Positions 47,088 to 58,915 of a stretch of DNA of 64,000 bases are shown here, piece by piece. Both the position numbers and the translations under genes were made by a program. Numbering within the stretch: position 1 is the stretch's first letter; the number at the start of each line of letters is the position of its first letter. The stretch is from Stromatinia cepivora (Eukaryota; Ascomycota; Leotiomycetes; Helotiales; Sclerotiniaceae), in NCBI GenBank assembly GCA_014898415.1, contig RCTD01000023.1:744001-808000 (forward strand). The letters are read 5' to 3'. The notes beneath the pieces are model-generated. The model saw only the letters and a program-made list of their open reading frames with translations. It had not been told where the DNA came from and did not search any database.

Positions 47088-47991
47088 CTACGTCCTTTGC
47101 CTCAAACCAATATTCGCCTCGCTGGCATTGTCATCCAGCTTGTCCATCACGAAATTAGCAGGGATAACATCTCCTGCATGAACCAGATGGAACATAGCCT
47201 GCACCAAGAACATGGGCACGGCGTCGAAAATGTACATGTAAACTTCGTGGGTGGCCAAATACCCCGAATGCCCTTGGCTGAACTCGATGACTCTGAAAAC
47301 GCATCGTAAAATGATGATGGCCGCCGCGGCGAAAAGGAGTTTGATCAATTGGACCCAAGTGCGATTGCCGTAAGAAGGAATCGTGTACCGGGCGGGCGAA
47401 GACCGCATGCGCTTGTAGAAGATCAGGGCAACGAAAAGGAAGAAGCCGAAGAATACTAGCTGGACAAAGAGACCAAACAAGATGACTTTCTGCCCAGTAT
47501 TTGCCATGCTAGATTGAGCCATCATGCCACCACCTCCTGCTTGCATCAAGAAGGCAACTACATCGCCGACAACAAAGATCTTTGTGACTCGGGCGGGGCG
47601 GATTATAGATGCGCCCGGGGCGTTAACGAAGAAAGCGATTCGGCCATAGATCATGTAGATTGTAGCAGCGTAGAGAGAAGGCGGGAGAATGATCAAGAGA
47701 GATTGTGCTATGTACGGCATCACTTCGGCGGGGGACTTTGCGGAAAAGCTTCTGGCGATGTAACCAAATGTCATCACTAGAGGGGTCAGTGACATCGAAT
47801 ATGATGCTTGAGGACGGGGAAAACTCACTGACGGCGCCAACAAGCAAGGGTGTGTAGAACCAAGTTCTCTTTCTCAGCATTTGCCAGACATGGAAGAAGG
47901 CACTGCTGCCGAAGAGAATCGCTGCTACGATGCAGATTTTGCTGTTTGGTTTGTAAGGGTAAATGCCCTTGTCGTCTTCGATTCCAGCCAT
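47088..47991 (-). CDS. RTA1-like seven-helix membrane protein (second copy)
   Basis: Two exons: 47,991-47,829 and 47,776-47,088, with a 52-bp intron. Total 852 bp, 283 residues. Start MAGIEDDKGIYPYKPNSK. The membrane helices match those of the neighbour, with YIARSFSA, SLYAATIYMIYGRIAFF, TKIFVVGDVVAFLMQAGGGG and LRCVFRVIEFSQGHSGYL. Exon 1 is exactly 163 bp in both genes and the intron phase is the same, so they share ancestry. The second intron of the neighbour is absent here. The C-terminus ends EANIGLRQRT and is cytosolic by the usual topology. The two genes point toward each other. No defect is seen. Confidence 0.9.
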
Positions 47992-50544
47992 GACTGAAGA
48001 TTGCAGTTCAACAAAATACCACAACTTATCAAACAAGTTCGTCAATATTCAATCAGAGTCGTAGGGACAAGGAAGCGAGAGTTAACAAGTGCTGAAGACG
48101 CAAGACTTGAAAAGGAGTGGCTAGATACGATGTGGGACTAGCAAGTGGAAAAGGAGAGAGTGAATGAAAAGAGAGTGATTGAAAATAGAGCAATCTTTCT
48201 ATCTGGGCATCAAGTATTAAAGTACGAAGAATGTTGGTGTATGTAAGCGTCTGTCACAAACAGATCCTAAACGTCTGAAACCGACAAGAATCGGGCCAGT
48301 AAATATCTCTTGGAATACTAGAAAGGTACGAGACAACCAAAAATAGGTACAGTAAAGGGGTATGGTATGTACCTGACAAGATGATGCGTCTAGTCAAAGT
48401 GGCCGTTGAGTCGAGCTTTCGGAACGCTCGTATCGCATACGCTGCCATAGTTGATAACCTAACGAGGCTTACTAGCAGCTACAGGTTAAATGAGTCAATA
48501 TACCCAATTAAAGAACTATATTCCACCGGATTCTAACGGGGTCGCAAAGAGGTTCGTAAAGACGTCGTATCGGGATTCGTATTTTGAAGAAACCCGACTA
48601 ATTTCCAAACTGGCAGCGGGTTGTGACCCCTGGCGCATCACTCTAGTGACCCACTTTGGCGGTACGATCAATCCGATCCTTGAGCGCTGGGTAAGGACTA
48701 AAGGCGTTGAGATAAACCGAAGGAAGAAGGTGACAAAGCAGGTTAAGTAGATCAGTGTGATATAGGGTGATATAAAGCAGGACAATGTTCTTTTAGATAC
48801 CAAAACTGACAATAGCTGGTTGATTGATTCCAAGGGCAGCTTCACAGATAGATAAATAGATGCAGAATTAATGATGCATGGTGCCGGCAGAGAACCAGGA
48901 ACCACGACAACCTGTTACATCATCGAAATATTTCCTCGCCATTTCAATATCCACGTACCCTCCTCATCCTGTAGCGACCCTTTAATAGTAAAGGAATGTA
49001 ATTGTGTTGTCACGTAGGATGCCTGTGGAGGCATAAATCAGATCTCGGGGTAGAGCCTGCTGAGGAATGGGGTTAGGAAGGGAAGAATCGGTATCTTCCC
49101 TTCACCTACCTTTATCAGAATAGATCAAACCCCTTTCTACTTCTATGCGACGGAGGATCATCTGCTAAACCCGCGGGTCAATCGATGAGTATGCATGGAT
49201 CGTAGTCAATGTCGAGTCAAGGTCCGAGGCCTTCGAGAGGAAGAAAGCGGAGAAGATGGGCGAAGGAAGAAGGAGTGTAGAACCGAGTTGTAAAGTGGTG
49301 GTGCAGATGTGGAGGGCGGCGAGGAGAAAATAAACTTGGGGAGTCTTTGTGGAGGAGGAATCGCAGCCACGGCTATAGGAGTCGTCGAGAGTTCAAGAGA
49401 AGGTGAAGAGGGAACAGTGTGGAAAAAAAGTGTGCAAAGGAGATGCGATGGTTGCTGAAGGTTGAGGGTGAGCGGAGACGGCGAGACTTGTGTAGCCAGG
49501 AGCGGCCTTAAGGTAGAGACAGACGAGGACTGGGGACGCGGTTTTCTGGGGTTTGAGGGCGGGGGCGTTGCGTCAAGAGAACCAAGGCACGTGCGCTGCG
49601 GGCAGAGAGTTTAGCGACCGGTTCAGGCTGCGTAAAACAACGACCAAACCTGCCGAACTCAGTGGCCCAGGCCGCCAGTACTCAGTCATATAGTATGAGT
49701 GGTTCGGCATCTATCTACGCATATATACATATCCGTTGACAGAAGTGCTTTGTATGTGACTTTGGTATATGGCTCTGACTCGACGACCAACGTCCTCCTG
49801 TATCTGCGGTCCCTAGATACCTGGTGGGCTACGGCCACCATGAAGCCATGTTGCAACTCCGCTGGACACAACAGCCGTGATTCCACGTCCCCCGGGCCCT
49901 CACAGGGAAAAAACTTCCCAACAACGTTCTCTCTCGTCCAAATCGCCCCTTCCATGCTCCTATACCCTCAAACCCCAAAAGATCCCGAATCCCCCTGAAA
50001 CTTGTGTGGTGCTGTGTGCCCGGTATGGGCCAAGTGTCTGTTGTGTGCTCTGTAAATTACTGGTGTCGTTTCGAAGAGGATCGAAGGTCCTGTCGGGTCG
50101 GACTGCAGGTGCAAGAAGAAGAGATGCTCTCCAAGGTCCACAGACTTGTGTGTGCTTTGAGTGTGGTATATTGTACTGTAGGTTAGGTTACTTCGTCTGA
50201 GACCTGGGTGGTCCGATCGAGGCTGTATTGAGGTAGGAAAACCCTGAGGAGTTGCTGCCGGCTTGCACGCATGCTTCACTGCAGCCACCTTCCTCCTATG
50301 CTGACCACCTCCCCTGGCCGCTCCCCAGCATAATCCCACCTGCCACTGTGACCGGAGCCGCGCGAGAATTGTCGGGCCCTAAGGGTGTCGAGGGCCGAGT
50401 GCGCGAGTCGTCCGTTCGTTATCCTACTAGCCACGCTGTTGACCCGAGCATGGTGGGTTAGCAGCCGCAGGATTCGAACCTACCAGTACAAGTCGTCTTC
50501 CTCTACTCGTGGCCAGGACCGGAGAAGCAGTGCCCCTACTACTA
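47992..50544. other. 2.5-kb spacer, no gene recognised
   Basis: Contains only short overlapping frames. The frame 48,490-48,750 (+, 86 codons) and 49,686-49,998 (both strands) have no recognised motif. The region near 49,170-49,560 is G/A-rich on the + strand, like a pyrimidine-rich fungal leader read from the other strand. Confidence 0.4.
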
Positions 50545-50955
50545 TCATGTCCTGTCTGCAGCGCAGTATGACGGCCAAAAGAGATCATCATCACGAGTCA
50601 CAGCAGTCATTAGACCTTGGCCACGGTAACTCGATCTCGATTTCAACTTCTTGACTCGTCGAAGAAAGAGTGTAGTCGTGGGTGGAGTTGAGAGAGGACG
50701 GACCCATTGACGCAGTGTTGTACATGGTTGAAAGTGGTCCGTGAATGAGGGCGATACATTGAGAGTGTTGGCAATGAATTCCTCCTTTGTCATCTTCCCG
50801 CCGTCCACGAGCGCTTTGTCCTCCTCCCTCTTCTCCAAGGCTTCATCGTATTCATCCAACTCGTTCACCTTCCGCGCCGCGAATGCCTTAAGCTCTTCTG
50901 CGTTGTCATTACTAGTCTCTGCTTTTGGAGATGCATCGATCGTAGACTGACTCAT
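50545..50955 (-). CDS. Unrecognised open frame with a charged N-terminus
   Basis: The frame has 136 codons, starting MSQSTIDASPKAETSNDNAE, followed by an acidic and basic helix-like stretch (AARKVNELDEYDEALEKREE). The first 65 residues look like real protein. The part after IANTLNVSP looks like read-through into non-coding sequence, so a donor site may lie there. No domain or neighbour relation is recognised. Confidence 0.35.
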   Translation of the reverse strand: MSQSTIDASPKAETSNDNAEELKAFAARKVNELDEYDEALEKREEDKALVDGGKMTKEEFIANTLNVSPSFTDHFQPCTTLRQWVRPLSTPPTTTLFLRRVKKLKSRSSYRGQGLMTAVTRDDDLFWPSYCAADRT

Positions 50956-52047
50956 AAAGACCAGTCCATTGCCCCTCCCGCATTTCGCAGACTCTCTGGT
51001 TCGGAAGATGGGTGACGCCCATGAAGTGCATGTGGTGGCGAGTCATTCCGAATTACTATGAAGGCATGGACTGCGACGTTGTAATTGGTGCAGGAAGTTA
51101 ATGTCGCGACGTCGAATCGTTGTTGAAGCCATGCGGGTGGTAGAAGACATGCGGTGTCGGTCGTTGCTCAGAGCTGACAATTGCTATATATGAGATGCGT
51201 TCAAGGATCCGTGTAGTCAATATCGCCGAAGAGACGCATCACCACGTTCAGCATTGCAAGACAAAGATTCCCGTCATCGTCGCCGTCTCCGCCAAACAAC
51301 CTCTGCCGTTCCTGCTCTAGGTGCAACCTATCCATCTCTGCTTATGCCTCCTCCGCGTGTCGCAATTTCCAGCGCTACCAACATTGATCGAAGTCTTGAC
51401 ACAACAGAGGACGCGGATTGGCCTTAGAGGAGGGTAGGAGGGGATCAACGTCGCGAGAGTCGGGGCAACCCTCGTTGCAGTCATAAAGTACGTTGCACTT
51501 ACGGGAAATTGTGCGACGAGTCCGAGAGCCAGGGCGCTCTCTCCGTCTGTTCTGACGGTGATGAGGAGTAGTAGTATAACTGTTTTTCATCGCCATATTG
51601 ATTGATGGATGAGTTTCGTCTCTTCCACTCGCGTGGAGTTTGGACGGATTCCTCTCCCTCCATTACCTCTCCAACCACGACATCCCCGCACGTTGGAAGT
51701 GGCCGCACAGCAAGAGATACTGAGGTTCTGGCAGCCGTGCGGCTGCCAGCCAGTAACCGCTTAGCACACCCCATCATCTATGATACCATTGCTGAAGGGG
51801 TAGCCATCGACAGCCTGGTCTCTGAGTTTGCCGCGCGCTTGGCTTATATTGAATCGATTTTCGATTCATGAGACGACGGCCCGAGGCCCGACGCTAACCT
51901 AGCACGAGCACGGGCTTTGCTTTGCTTTGCTTTGGTCATGATTTTGCCAGCCTCTCTCGGTAATTAAAATACCTACACCTATACTTATATCGACATAGAC
52001 ATAGACATGAGTCGCAGCTTTCGAGTCACAGCATCTCTTTTAACGTC
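50956..52047. other. Spacer with one unassigned frame
   Basis: An 89-codon + strand frame at 51,602-51,871 ends with a plausible helical segment (HPIIYDTIAEGVAIDSLVSE), but its family is unknown. The rest shows nothing. Confidence 0.35.
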
Positions 52048-53887
52048 ATGGAGGATGCGGTCCGTCCAAATGAGCAGGCGTTTAAGTCTATGTACGAGAG
52101 AGAGGTTATTGCACTTGGTTCAGTCTTTACGAGATGACAATTGCAGATACCAAAACCAATCTTCCTTGGCGGGATTGTCTATTTCAGCTTGAGAATGTAT
52201 TTCTCGACCACCCTTCTTTCCCAGAAAATCTTGCGATAGATGCGTCATTTTCGAATACTGTCATTGCAACGGGGATATCTACATGGAGGGCGGCGCAGCG
52301 ACCTTGCGATTTGCCGTCCTTCGATCGAGAATTCCCTATCCCAGTCGCGTCAGATCGCCCTACGATTCTCGCTATCTCGGATACACAACAGTCTACATTC
52401 GTGTTCCAGCGATGCTTCAGTGAGGACGACGACCATATTACTTTGCTCGTACTTGCCTGGACCTACATACTTTCTGCACGATGGGGCTGAGATCATTCCC
52501 GGAGCGTCTGGCCCTGAATACAGCAATTGCAAGGCCGAATGGGATGACCAAAACATCCCATTTAAAAGAGCCTCGTCTGGTTCCACCACAGCGATTATAG
52601 ATTTGGGTGATATTGATGATGACGCTGCTCGGTAGTGGACAGCCGTCCTCGCCCTAGAAGGGGGTTGGAATGCCTCTATTCCAAGCGACAAAGGTCCCAT
52701 CCTCCACTCACCTTGGTATACAAAGCTTGTATCAGAACAACACTTTACTCTTTCACGCGGCACGAAATCTCGCCCCCTTCCAGCTTAGCATCGTGCGGCA
52801 TCATTCCTTGCGCTATCTTTCTAGCTACTGCGAATTCCACAAAGTGGCTGAGTAGAGCCATGCTGCTTTAGCTGCGACATTACTTCTCCCTGTAGCCAGA
52901 TTCGACAACAGAAGGGTTCAGTTACCGACCCCTCGAGTTCGCCGTAAAGTACAATTCAATAAGGAGACGATCTACAAGACACCGGTGTGGGGCGAGAATC
53001 TCAACCAACTAGACAGGCTCCTCACTCTAAGCTGCAACGTAGTGGGAACGAAAGCACTTCTAAACAGCGTCTTCTTTGAACCTGGTGTGGCATGTACTAT
53101 ATGCGGGGCATGGTTGCAAGGGACCTTCGCATTTCTCGACTCAGATATCGTACAAGACCAGCATACCCTACTACGTGTCTTGATGAAGCGGGATCCCAGC
53201 CTGGGATTTCTCTGGCTTGGTGCCTTCATCATCGGAGCACAGACACGTTCCTTGCAAGAGGCTCGTCAGGCCTGGCGGAAAGTCGACCTTCATGTGGCAG
53301 CATGAACCGGAACGCTTATGTCTTTTATACAAGAGCCTATGTCGACACTGCCCCCTGGGACAGAAGAAATTTCGCGTGCTGACGAATGTCGATTGATGTA
53401 CTTGTCCCAAGACCATTACTACACTGTTCCCCCGCCCTTTCCATTCGCTCCGTTTGGTACTACAGCGATAACAGACACCAACATCGACGTTCATCAACAT
53501 GCACGATGTGAGACAAGTCACGGCCTCGAATATGAGGGTTTGACCTGGCGCTGTCGTGGTGGCCAGCGCGCGGTTACCACTGTTCCTAGAATCCCATTAT
53601 GCGCCAAGAATGGGCAGCCAACAGAAGTCAATATCTCCGTCACTTACAACAATCTCGACAACGAGGATGATGACTGTTCGGAAATGGTGACTAGGAACAT
53701 TTTCACTTGGCTGCGCGATGAGGACGGCTTCCCTGTCGCGGAGAGGGCCATTCGTGAACACCAGTGGATAGAAAATTTGGCCTCGGACGATGACTGCCCG
53801 ATTACAGGCGATGCTCAATCTACCGTGGGAGGCAATCTGCACGGATGGCTGTTGAAGACAATAACCAAACGGTCCAATTCGCTCTAA
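52048..53887 (+). pseudogene. Large fungal-specific protein gene (unknown function), broken by stops and frameshifts
   Basis: Clear protein sequence continues across several frames. 52,134-52,487 (DHPSFPENLAIDASFSNTVI, FVFQRCFSEDDDHITLLVLA) is followed by a one-base shift near 52,487, then EIIPGASGPEYSNCKAEWDD. A TAG at 52,633-52,635 stands where WW is expected. Another shift lies near 52,780, and a TAG at 52,853-52,855 is followed by SHAALAATLLLP. The frame 52,985-53,302 (NLNQLDRLLTLSCNVVGT, EPGVACTICGAWLQGTF) ends at TGA 53,303-53,305, and TGTLMSFIQEP continues in the same frame to 53,884. The three stops are one transition from Trp or Gln codons. I recognise the sequence as a repeated hypothetical family of Leotiomycetes-like fungi, without known function. 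Confidence 0.6.
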
Positions 53888-54147
53888 TGGGTCATGGAGG
53901 AGTTCGAGATGATGGGGGAAGGAGGTGTTATGTTCATCGTCTCATATATATTAATCTTCTACATTCAGATAGAATATACTAGACCAGCGAGAAGGCTACT
54001 CGTCTTATTTCTAGAAATGTGGGTAAGGCCAATCGATGGCCAGTTCAATCATAATCTAATCCAGTAAAAAGAGCACCACTGCAATGCTTGTTATCTGCTC
54101 CTTTATGGTGTCGTAAATACGCCTCCATCGCGAGAAGATCCCTCCCC

Positions 54148-54354
54148 CTACTTAGGATTCTGTACTATCCAGATATCCTCGTAGCATAGTGCATTACACT
54201 TCCGTATTGGGTCCCCAAACTCGTCGACCTCAACCGCGTCGCAGTTCTTCCGTGCGGGCTCTCCAAACTCGTCGACCTCAGCAGTGTAGCAGTTGCCAGA
54301 ATCCTCTGTCATGTCATCTGTCCCGTCGGCGCCATAACCGTAATGGATTAACAA
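54148..54354 (-). CDS. Short open frame with a duplicated 16-residue acidic unit
   Basis: The frame has 68 codons. A 48-bp unit occurs twice in tandem, giving VDEFGEPARKNCDA and VDEFGDPIRKCNA. It lies just downstream of the chromodomain gene on the same strand. It may be a small gene, or a lost last exon of that gene. No family is recognised. Confidence 0.3.
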   Translation of the reverse strand: MLIHYGYGADGTDDMTEDSGNCYTAEVDEFGEPARKNCDAVEVDEFGDPIRKCNALCYEDIWIVQNPK

Positions 54355-54432
54355 ACAAATTTATTTCTCCAAAAAGAAGTCAACGCCATAAACTTTCAGA
54401 ACGAGGGCATCAATGCCCTTATAGCGATAACT

Positions 54433-56257
54433 TCAAGCTGAGGCCTGTACCGCCCTGTAGGCCTTAATGAGATCCTCATGCGTATCAGCCTCATTAACCC
54501 AGCTATTATCATCTTCTGGATATCCTTTCCACTTGACCCAGTATTGGGTAATCATCTTCTTGCGTCTCCCTCGACCAACTGGGACAACTTGATCATCTAG
54601 AACTCGCTCAACTTCGAACTGGTTATCCTCGGGGTCCACAGCGGATGGCCTAATTTCCTGAACAGCTTGTTCGCTGAGCTGCTGATATTCTGGGTCTTGA
54701 TGAGAAGTAGGTATGCCTTCTCTAGAGCCGTTACCAGGATTACTGTGGGCTCCACTGATATGTGAGTCGGGTAGCTCTTCGCGATACAGAATATTCCGTA
54801 GATCTAGTTTGTGATGAGCAAACGGTATAAAGATTGAATAAGCAGTCTCGAGTTACCTGGATCTAACGAGTCACCGACAAACACAAAATCTTCATTAAAG
54901 CATTTGCGCCCTCCTTTATCAGTAGCTGTATCTTCATAGGTCAGAACATCAGTTGACTCTACTGATGGCTTCTTCCCGGGTACAGTGCCTCTGATAGTCG
55001 AAAGGTCCAGCCAGTCCCTGTCGTCCGCTGGGGTAATAGAAGCTCCTATATTTTAGTCAGACTCAAGTCTCTGAAATATCGGTGTTATTAACACATACTC
55101 GGAGCTCTGGCAACATGTGTAAGAGACTCACTAGCCTCTAAGGCTTGAGACCCTTCGTCGACGTCTGTAAGGTCCTCTACTTCGATCACATCATATTCCG
55201 ACGCTATGTTGCACGCCTCAGAAGACTCCGTCACGGAGTTCGATTCACGGGAGGTAATAGTAAAGCTTTGACGTGGTGATGAGCGAATTGTGTTGGCTCC
55301 GACAGGTGCGGTGGTATCTGACAGAGAAAGGAGTGGGTCAATATTGCCATTGGCGTCATTGGGAATTTGTGACACTGGGATATGAGTCGCACTCCCGCAT
55401 GCGTCAGTTATTGACGTTGAAGCCCTCGAATTGAGTGAAGGGGGCGTTGACGGAGCGGTCGAAGGAGCAGTTGATGGTGTACTTGAAGGAGTAGAACGAA
55501 TAGCTGCTGGATTCGAGGCACTATAGCTCTTTCGACACCACTGTTCCACCGTCTGGTATACAAATTCGTATGCTGGTTTGGAGCATCCTCCAACATATAT
55601 GTCTGGTTCCTGCTTAATAACGCTTCTGACCCTCTTAGTTTTAGGGCATCTGTCGTCCACTTCATCCAGGGGCCGAGATTTCTTTGCTCTCCTGACGAAT
55701 TCAGCACCATGATTATTCTGAAGGTGAAATTTCACCTGTTGCGCTGACACAAAAGCATCGGGACAGTGTGACCTTGGAATTGGGCATTTAGGTGATGTGC
55801 CCTCATGCAGACTTCCAACATTTTTTTCAAAGATTCCAAAGTGGTCGGAAATATGATCTCTCCATTTAGCCTTATCATGGAACTGATGCATTCGTTCAGC
55901 AGCTGAAAGCGTTGCATCGTCCAGGCAGAAGGGGCATATGCCAGGCGAAGCTAGGGTCCCGCCGTAGAAGAGCGGATCACACTGAGCCGGTAGAGGTTTA
56001 TGGCCGTCCAAGTGAACTTGGCAATGGTTCTCCCACTCGTCTTTTCTCATAACCCATTCGCTGCAGAAGAAGCACATTTCTACAAATCCACAGGTGGCTC
56101 TAAGGCTCTTTCTATAACAGCCATAGATATGCCTCCATCTCTGGGCAGCCGGCTTACTATTCAAAAATCTAACATTAGCACTTTGTATTATACGAATCTG
56201 AAAAGGTGTTAAAGAGTATACGAACCTATCTATCTTCCTGTTAGACTCTGTCGGCAA
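54433..56257 (-). CDS. Zinc-finger protein with a C-terminal chromodomain (5' end unclear)
   Basis: Exons 56,257-55,099, 55,045-54,857 and 54,802-54,433 join in phase through introns of 53 and 54 bp (GTATGT/ATATAG and GTAACT/ACTAG). This gives about 570 residues. The N-terminal third holds Cys/His clusters arranged as in the finger region of fungal FluG-domain (DUF3435) proteins: CFFCSEWV..EWENHCQVHL, CPFCLDDATLS, KWRDHISDH, and C..FHLQNNHG. A Ser/Thr/Pro-rich linker and acidic stretch follow. The C-terminal 65 residues are a chromodomain (FEVERVLDD, QYWVKWKGYPEDDNSW, then DLIKAYRAV). No ATG starts the frame. Open sequence continues upstream past a TAG (56,281-56,283), so the 5' end is missing or broken. 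It may be a remnant of a larger gene. Confidence 0.6.
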
Positions 56258-57667
56258 GCAAAAGCACTTCTATGGTTCCAAGCCCGGACGAACCGCTACT
56301 TCAGTTTTTTGTTGATAGAGCGCGACCATATCACGGAGGACTGCTCGCCCTTCTTCACTACGAATAGAAGCGACGGTAAACAATACCGAAACAGTAACTT
56401 GCAAGGACTAGTAGATAGGAGATAATTGATAAAACGAATTGTGATAGAGAGATTTAGGGAGTCGATCGAAGGATGAGATTGAAGAAGGGAGGTATTCAGA
56501 CCAAGACAAGTACGGAGCAGGAAGGAATTATAGAGGGAAGAGCAGTACTCTCCTCAAGGGCATCCATGTTGAACCAACCTACACGGTAGGCAAAGCACTG
56601 GGTATATTTTTGGGGGGTGTCCGCTTTGGGCTCCTTGAGCATCTCGTCAAAACTTGACAAAACCGATGTGAGAGAGAACAGAGGTCAGATCGAGTGTGAT
56701 TGGTTAAAAAGCGAGAAGTAAAAACACGTGACGATGTAGTAAATCTAGGGTGCTCAGGTTCCTCAGGCGAGTCGACTTGAGCCGAGGGTGATTAACGCCT
56801 GAGCAAGAGCAGCGGGCTTACTAACCCCATACGGGACACAAGAATGATTCATGATACCCCAAAATTGATCTAACAGCCCACGAAAATTATTCTGCAAAGC
56901 TATAGAATTCAGAAAATAGAACTAAGCTAGCCTATCAGATGAGCAGAGCGCCGTGAAGCTGCATAAGATCGACCGCTACCGCCAATGCAACAATTATTTA
57001 CTCTGCAGCGTCTAATCACCAAAAATCCTTCATTGGAGTTTTGATTTGAACTGTCGATTACTCGAGTATTCTAATTATCTATATTTCCTAACCATTACTA
57101 GCCAATTAATTGATCTTGATCAGTTATAATTCAACAACTTTAAAGGATTCAAATCCTCTCAACTTAGCAAATACAAAGAATCACAAGCAGTACTGCGCCA
57201 TGAAGGTTACATATGCTATGGCCCCGGAATTGATGGAGCCGAAAATATGAGCTGTCCGCAGCAGCGTCAGCCACTTGCCGCGAACCACGCAAATACACTG
57301 AAATCATTGTGATTGGTGGCGCGATAAATATCGTGCTAGCAAGATGATTTGTCAGATTTGGGATAGATACTCTATTCTTGTATTTGGAGAGACGTCTCAC
57401 ATCAGGACAAGTGAATTTAGATTTGATTTTGACGCGGGGTCACCCATGGGTATCGAAATCATTTATGTTTGTTTGTTTCCTATAATTCTGGGCTGAATAA
57501 GTTCGTCTTATGTTAAAGATCTACAGTTTCATACATGCCACTTTCATAATACTTATTGTTTTTCACATTTTTTCGTCTACTCCAGTATCTTCAGATACTG
57601 CGCTTCTCTAACCGTTTCCTTTTGATTGACCGTCTACCAATTCTACTTACAAGCATCATCTCGCACC
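56258..57667. other. Upstream relic of the finger/chromodomain gene, then promoter of the DUF7053 gene
   Basis: On the minus strand, 56,258-56,410 stays open in the frame of the chromodomain gene apart from one TAG (it reads EEGRAVLRDMVALYQQ). It is then non-coding. From about 57,540 the sequence is pyrimidine-rich toward the ATG at 57,668. Confidence 0.45.
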
Positions 57668-58915
57668 ATGTCTAAAAGGACCGTCTTCACAACGGTGACG
57701 CCGTTACCAACGGGTATCACACGAGAGACAGTGATGGAGACTTTGCGCTCACACACCGAGATGATAGATTTGAATCCTCTAGTAGAAGAACGGCACCCGA
57801 TCAAACCCCCACAAAATGCTACCGCGGAGGAATATCATTGTTTATGGTACTCTTTAACTGATCGAGTACAATACCTCCCCGGAGGACTGATGTCTGGCAA
57901 AGTCTCCTATACCTGCTGCTTTCATGATCTCGAGAACGGGTTGCAAACACACTGCTATGCGCCTATGGGATTAAATATAAGAGGAAAGTGGACTCTTGGT
58001 GGATCATTACCTGGGGAACCTATTGCACCGGTTGAGATGGGAGCTGGTGTACCTCTCGATGGGCTATGGCTGAGAGAAGATGTGGATATGAAATGCAACA
58101 TCGTTATGACAAGTTTTGTCAAGAAGACTCTCAAGAAATCACACTCCGCGTTAGTCGAGCGTCTAGTGGTCAAAGCCCAGATTCTAGATCGCTCTATCAA
58201 AAATTCTCGACTGAACGAGGAAACACTTAGTATTCCGGAACTCGCCACACTAAGACCCTCTTCATCACGAACGCCCTCGTCCCAGGCACCAACTGCATAT
58301 TCTCCTACCAGTGACTATGACAATGATAGTGCGTACGCAGAGTCGGAAGTTGGTTCACCACAATACACTACATTTGCCATGCAAAACACGCAGGTTCCAC
58401 AAACACCAAAGGTCTATCCACCAATAACCTTACAGACTGCGCAATCACAGATCTTGCAAGTACCTCCAGCCCTTCGAATTGGGCCACCTCAACCTCAAGC
58501 GAAACCCGAATGTAACGAAAATCCCAAGTATCCTAAATACGATCCCTCAGCATATCCTCGAGCCCTCAACGTTCGCCGAGAAAGTGCACCCTCCTGGAAT
58601 GATTCTATACACGGCCCAGAAATTTCAACTGGTCGCATGTCTTACCAAAGTTCTGCCGATGGCGTTCGTAATGAGGGTAATAGGGCAAGAGTGGCATCGT
58701 GGCAAAATTCAGCGGGAAGCAATATGTGGAATTCGTCCCGGCCGCTAAACCTAGGAGCTCAGGGGGTCACGGCTCATTACCGTAGTGCTTCTTCCCAGTT
58801 GGAGTATAGAACTTCGCCTCCTGTGCACGAAAGGAGGGACGGGTCTGAAAGGCAGGATATGAGGAATAGGGTGATTTCACCTTCACCAGCCTATCATGCC
58901 GAGTTGGAAGGATAA
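57668..58915 (+). CDS. DUF7053-family protein
   Basis: Single exon, 415 residues. The start MSKRTVFTTVTPLP matches the well conserved beginning of this fungal family, so the in-frame ATG at 57,626 is not used. Residues 1-180 are the conserved domain: GITRETVMETLRSHTEMIDL, then HCLWYSLTDRVQYLPGGLMS, then LREDVDMKCNIVMTSFVKKT. From pattern and size it is probably a lipid- or ligand-binding START/polyketide-cyclase-like fold, but this is inference. The rest is Ser/Pro/Gln-rich and probably disordered. No defect is seen. Function unknown. Confidence 0.85.
   Translation: MSKRTVFTTVTPLPTGITRETVMETLRSHTEMIDLNPLVEERHPIKPPQNATAEEYHCLWYSLTDRVQYLPGGLMSGKVSYTCCFHDLENGLQTHCYAPMGLNIRGKWTLGGSLPGEPIAPVEMGAGVPLDGLWLREDVDMKCNIVMTSFVKKTLKKSHSALVERLVVKAQILDRSIKNSRLNEETLSIPELATLRPSSSRTPSSQAPTAYSPTSDYDNDSAYAESEVGSPQYTTFAMQNTQVPQTPKVYPPITLQTAQSQILQVPPALRIGPPQPQAKPECNENPKYPKYDPSAYPRALNVRRESAPSWNDSIHGPEISTGRMSYQSSADGVRNEGNRARVASWQNSAGSNMWNSSRPLNLGAQGVTAHYRSASSQLEYRTSPPVHERRDGSERQDMRNRVISPSPAYHAELEG

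Noticed and set aside
50461..50500. tRNA-like T-arm on the minus strand (GGTTCGAATCC)
   Set aside because: A five-pair T-stem can be drawn, but no matching acceptor, D-arm or anticodon arm was found upstream, so it is not called a tRNA gene.
54433..56410. Starship captain (DUF3435 tyrosine recombinase)
   Set aside because: The finger region resembles FluG-domain proteins, but no recombinase R...HxxR...Y core is seen in the window, and no Starship-like borders were found.
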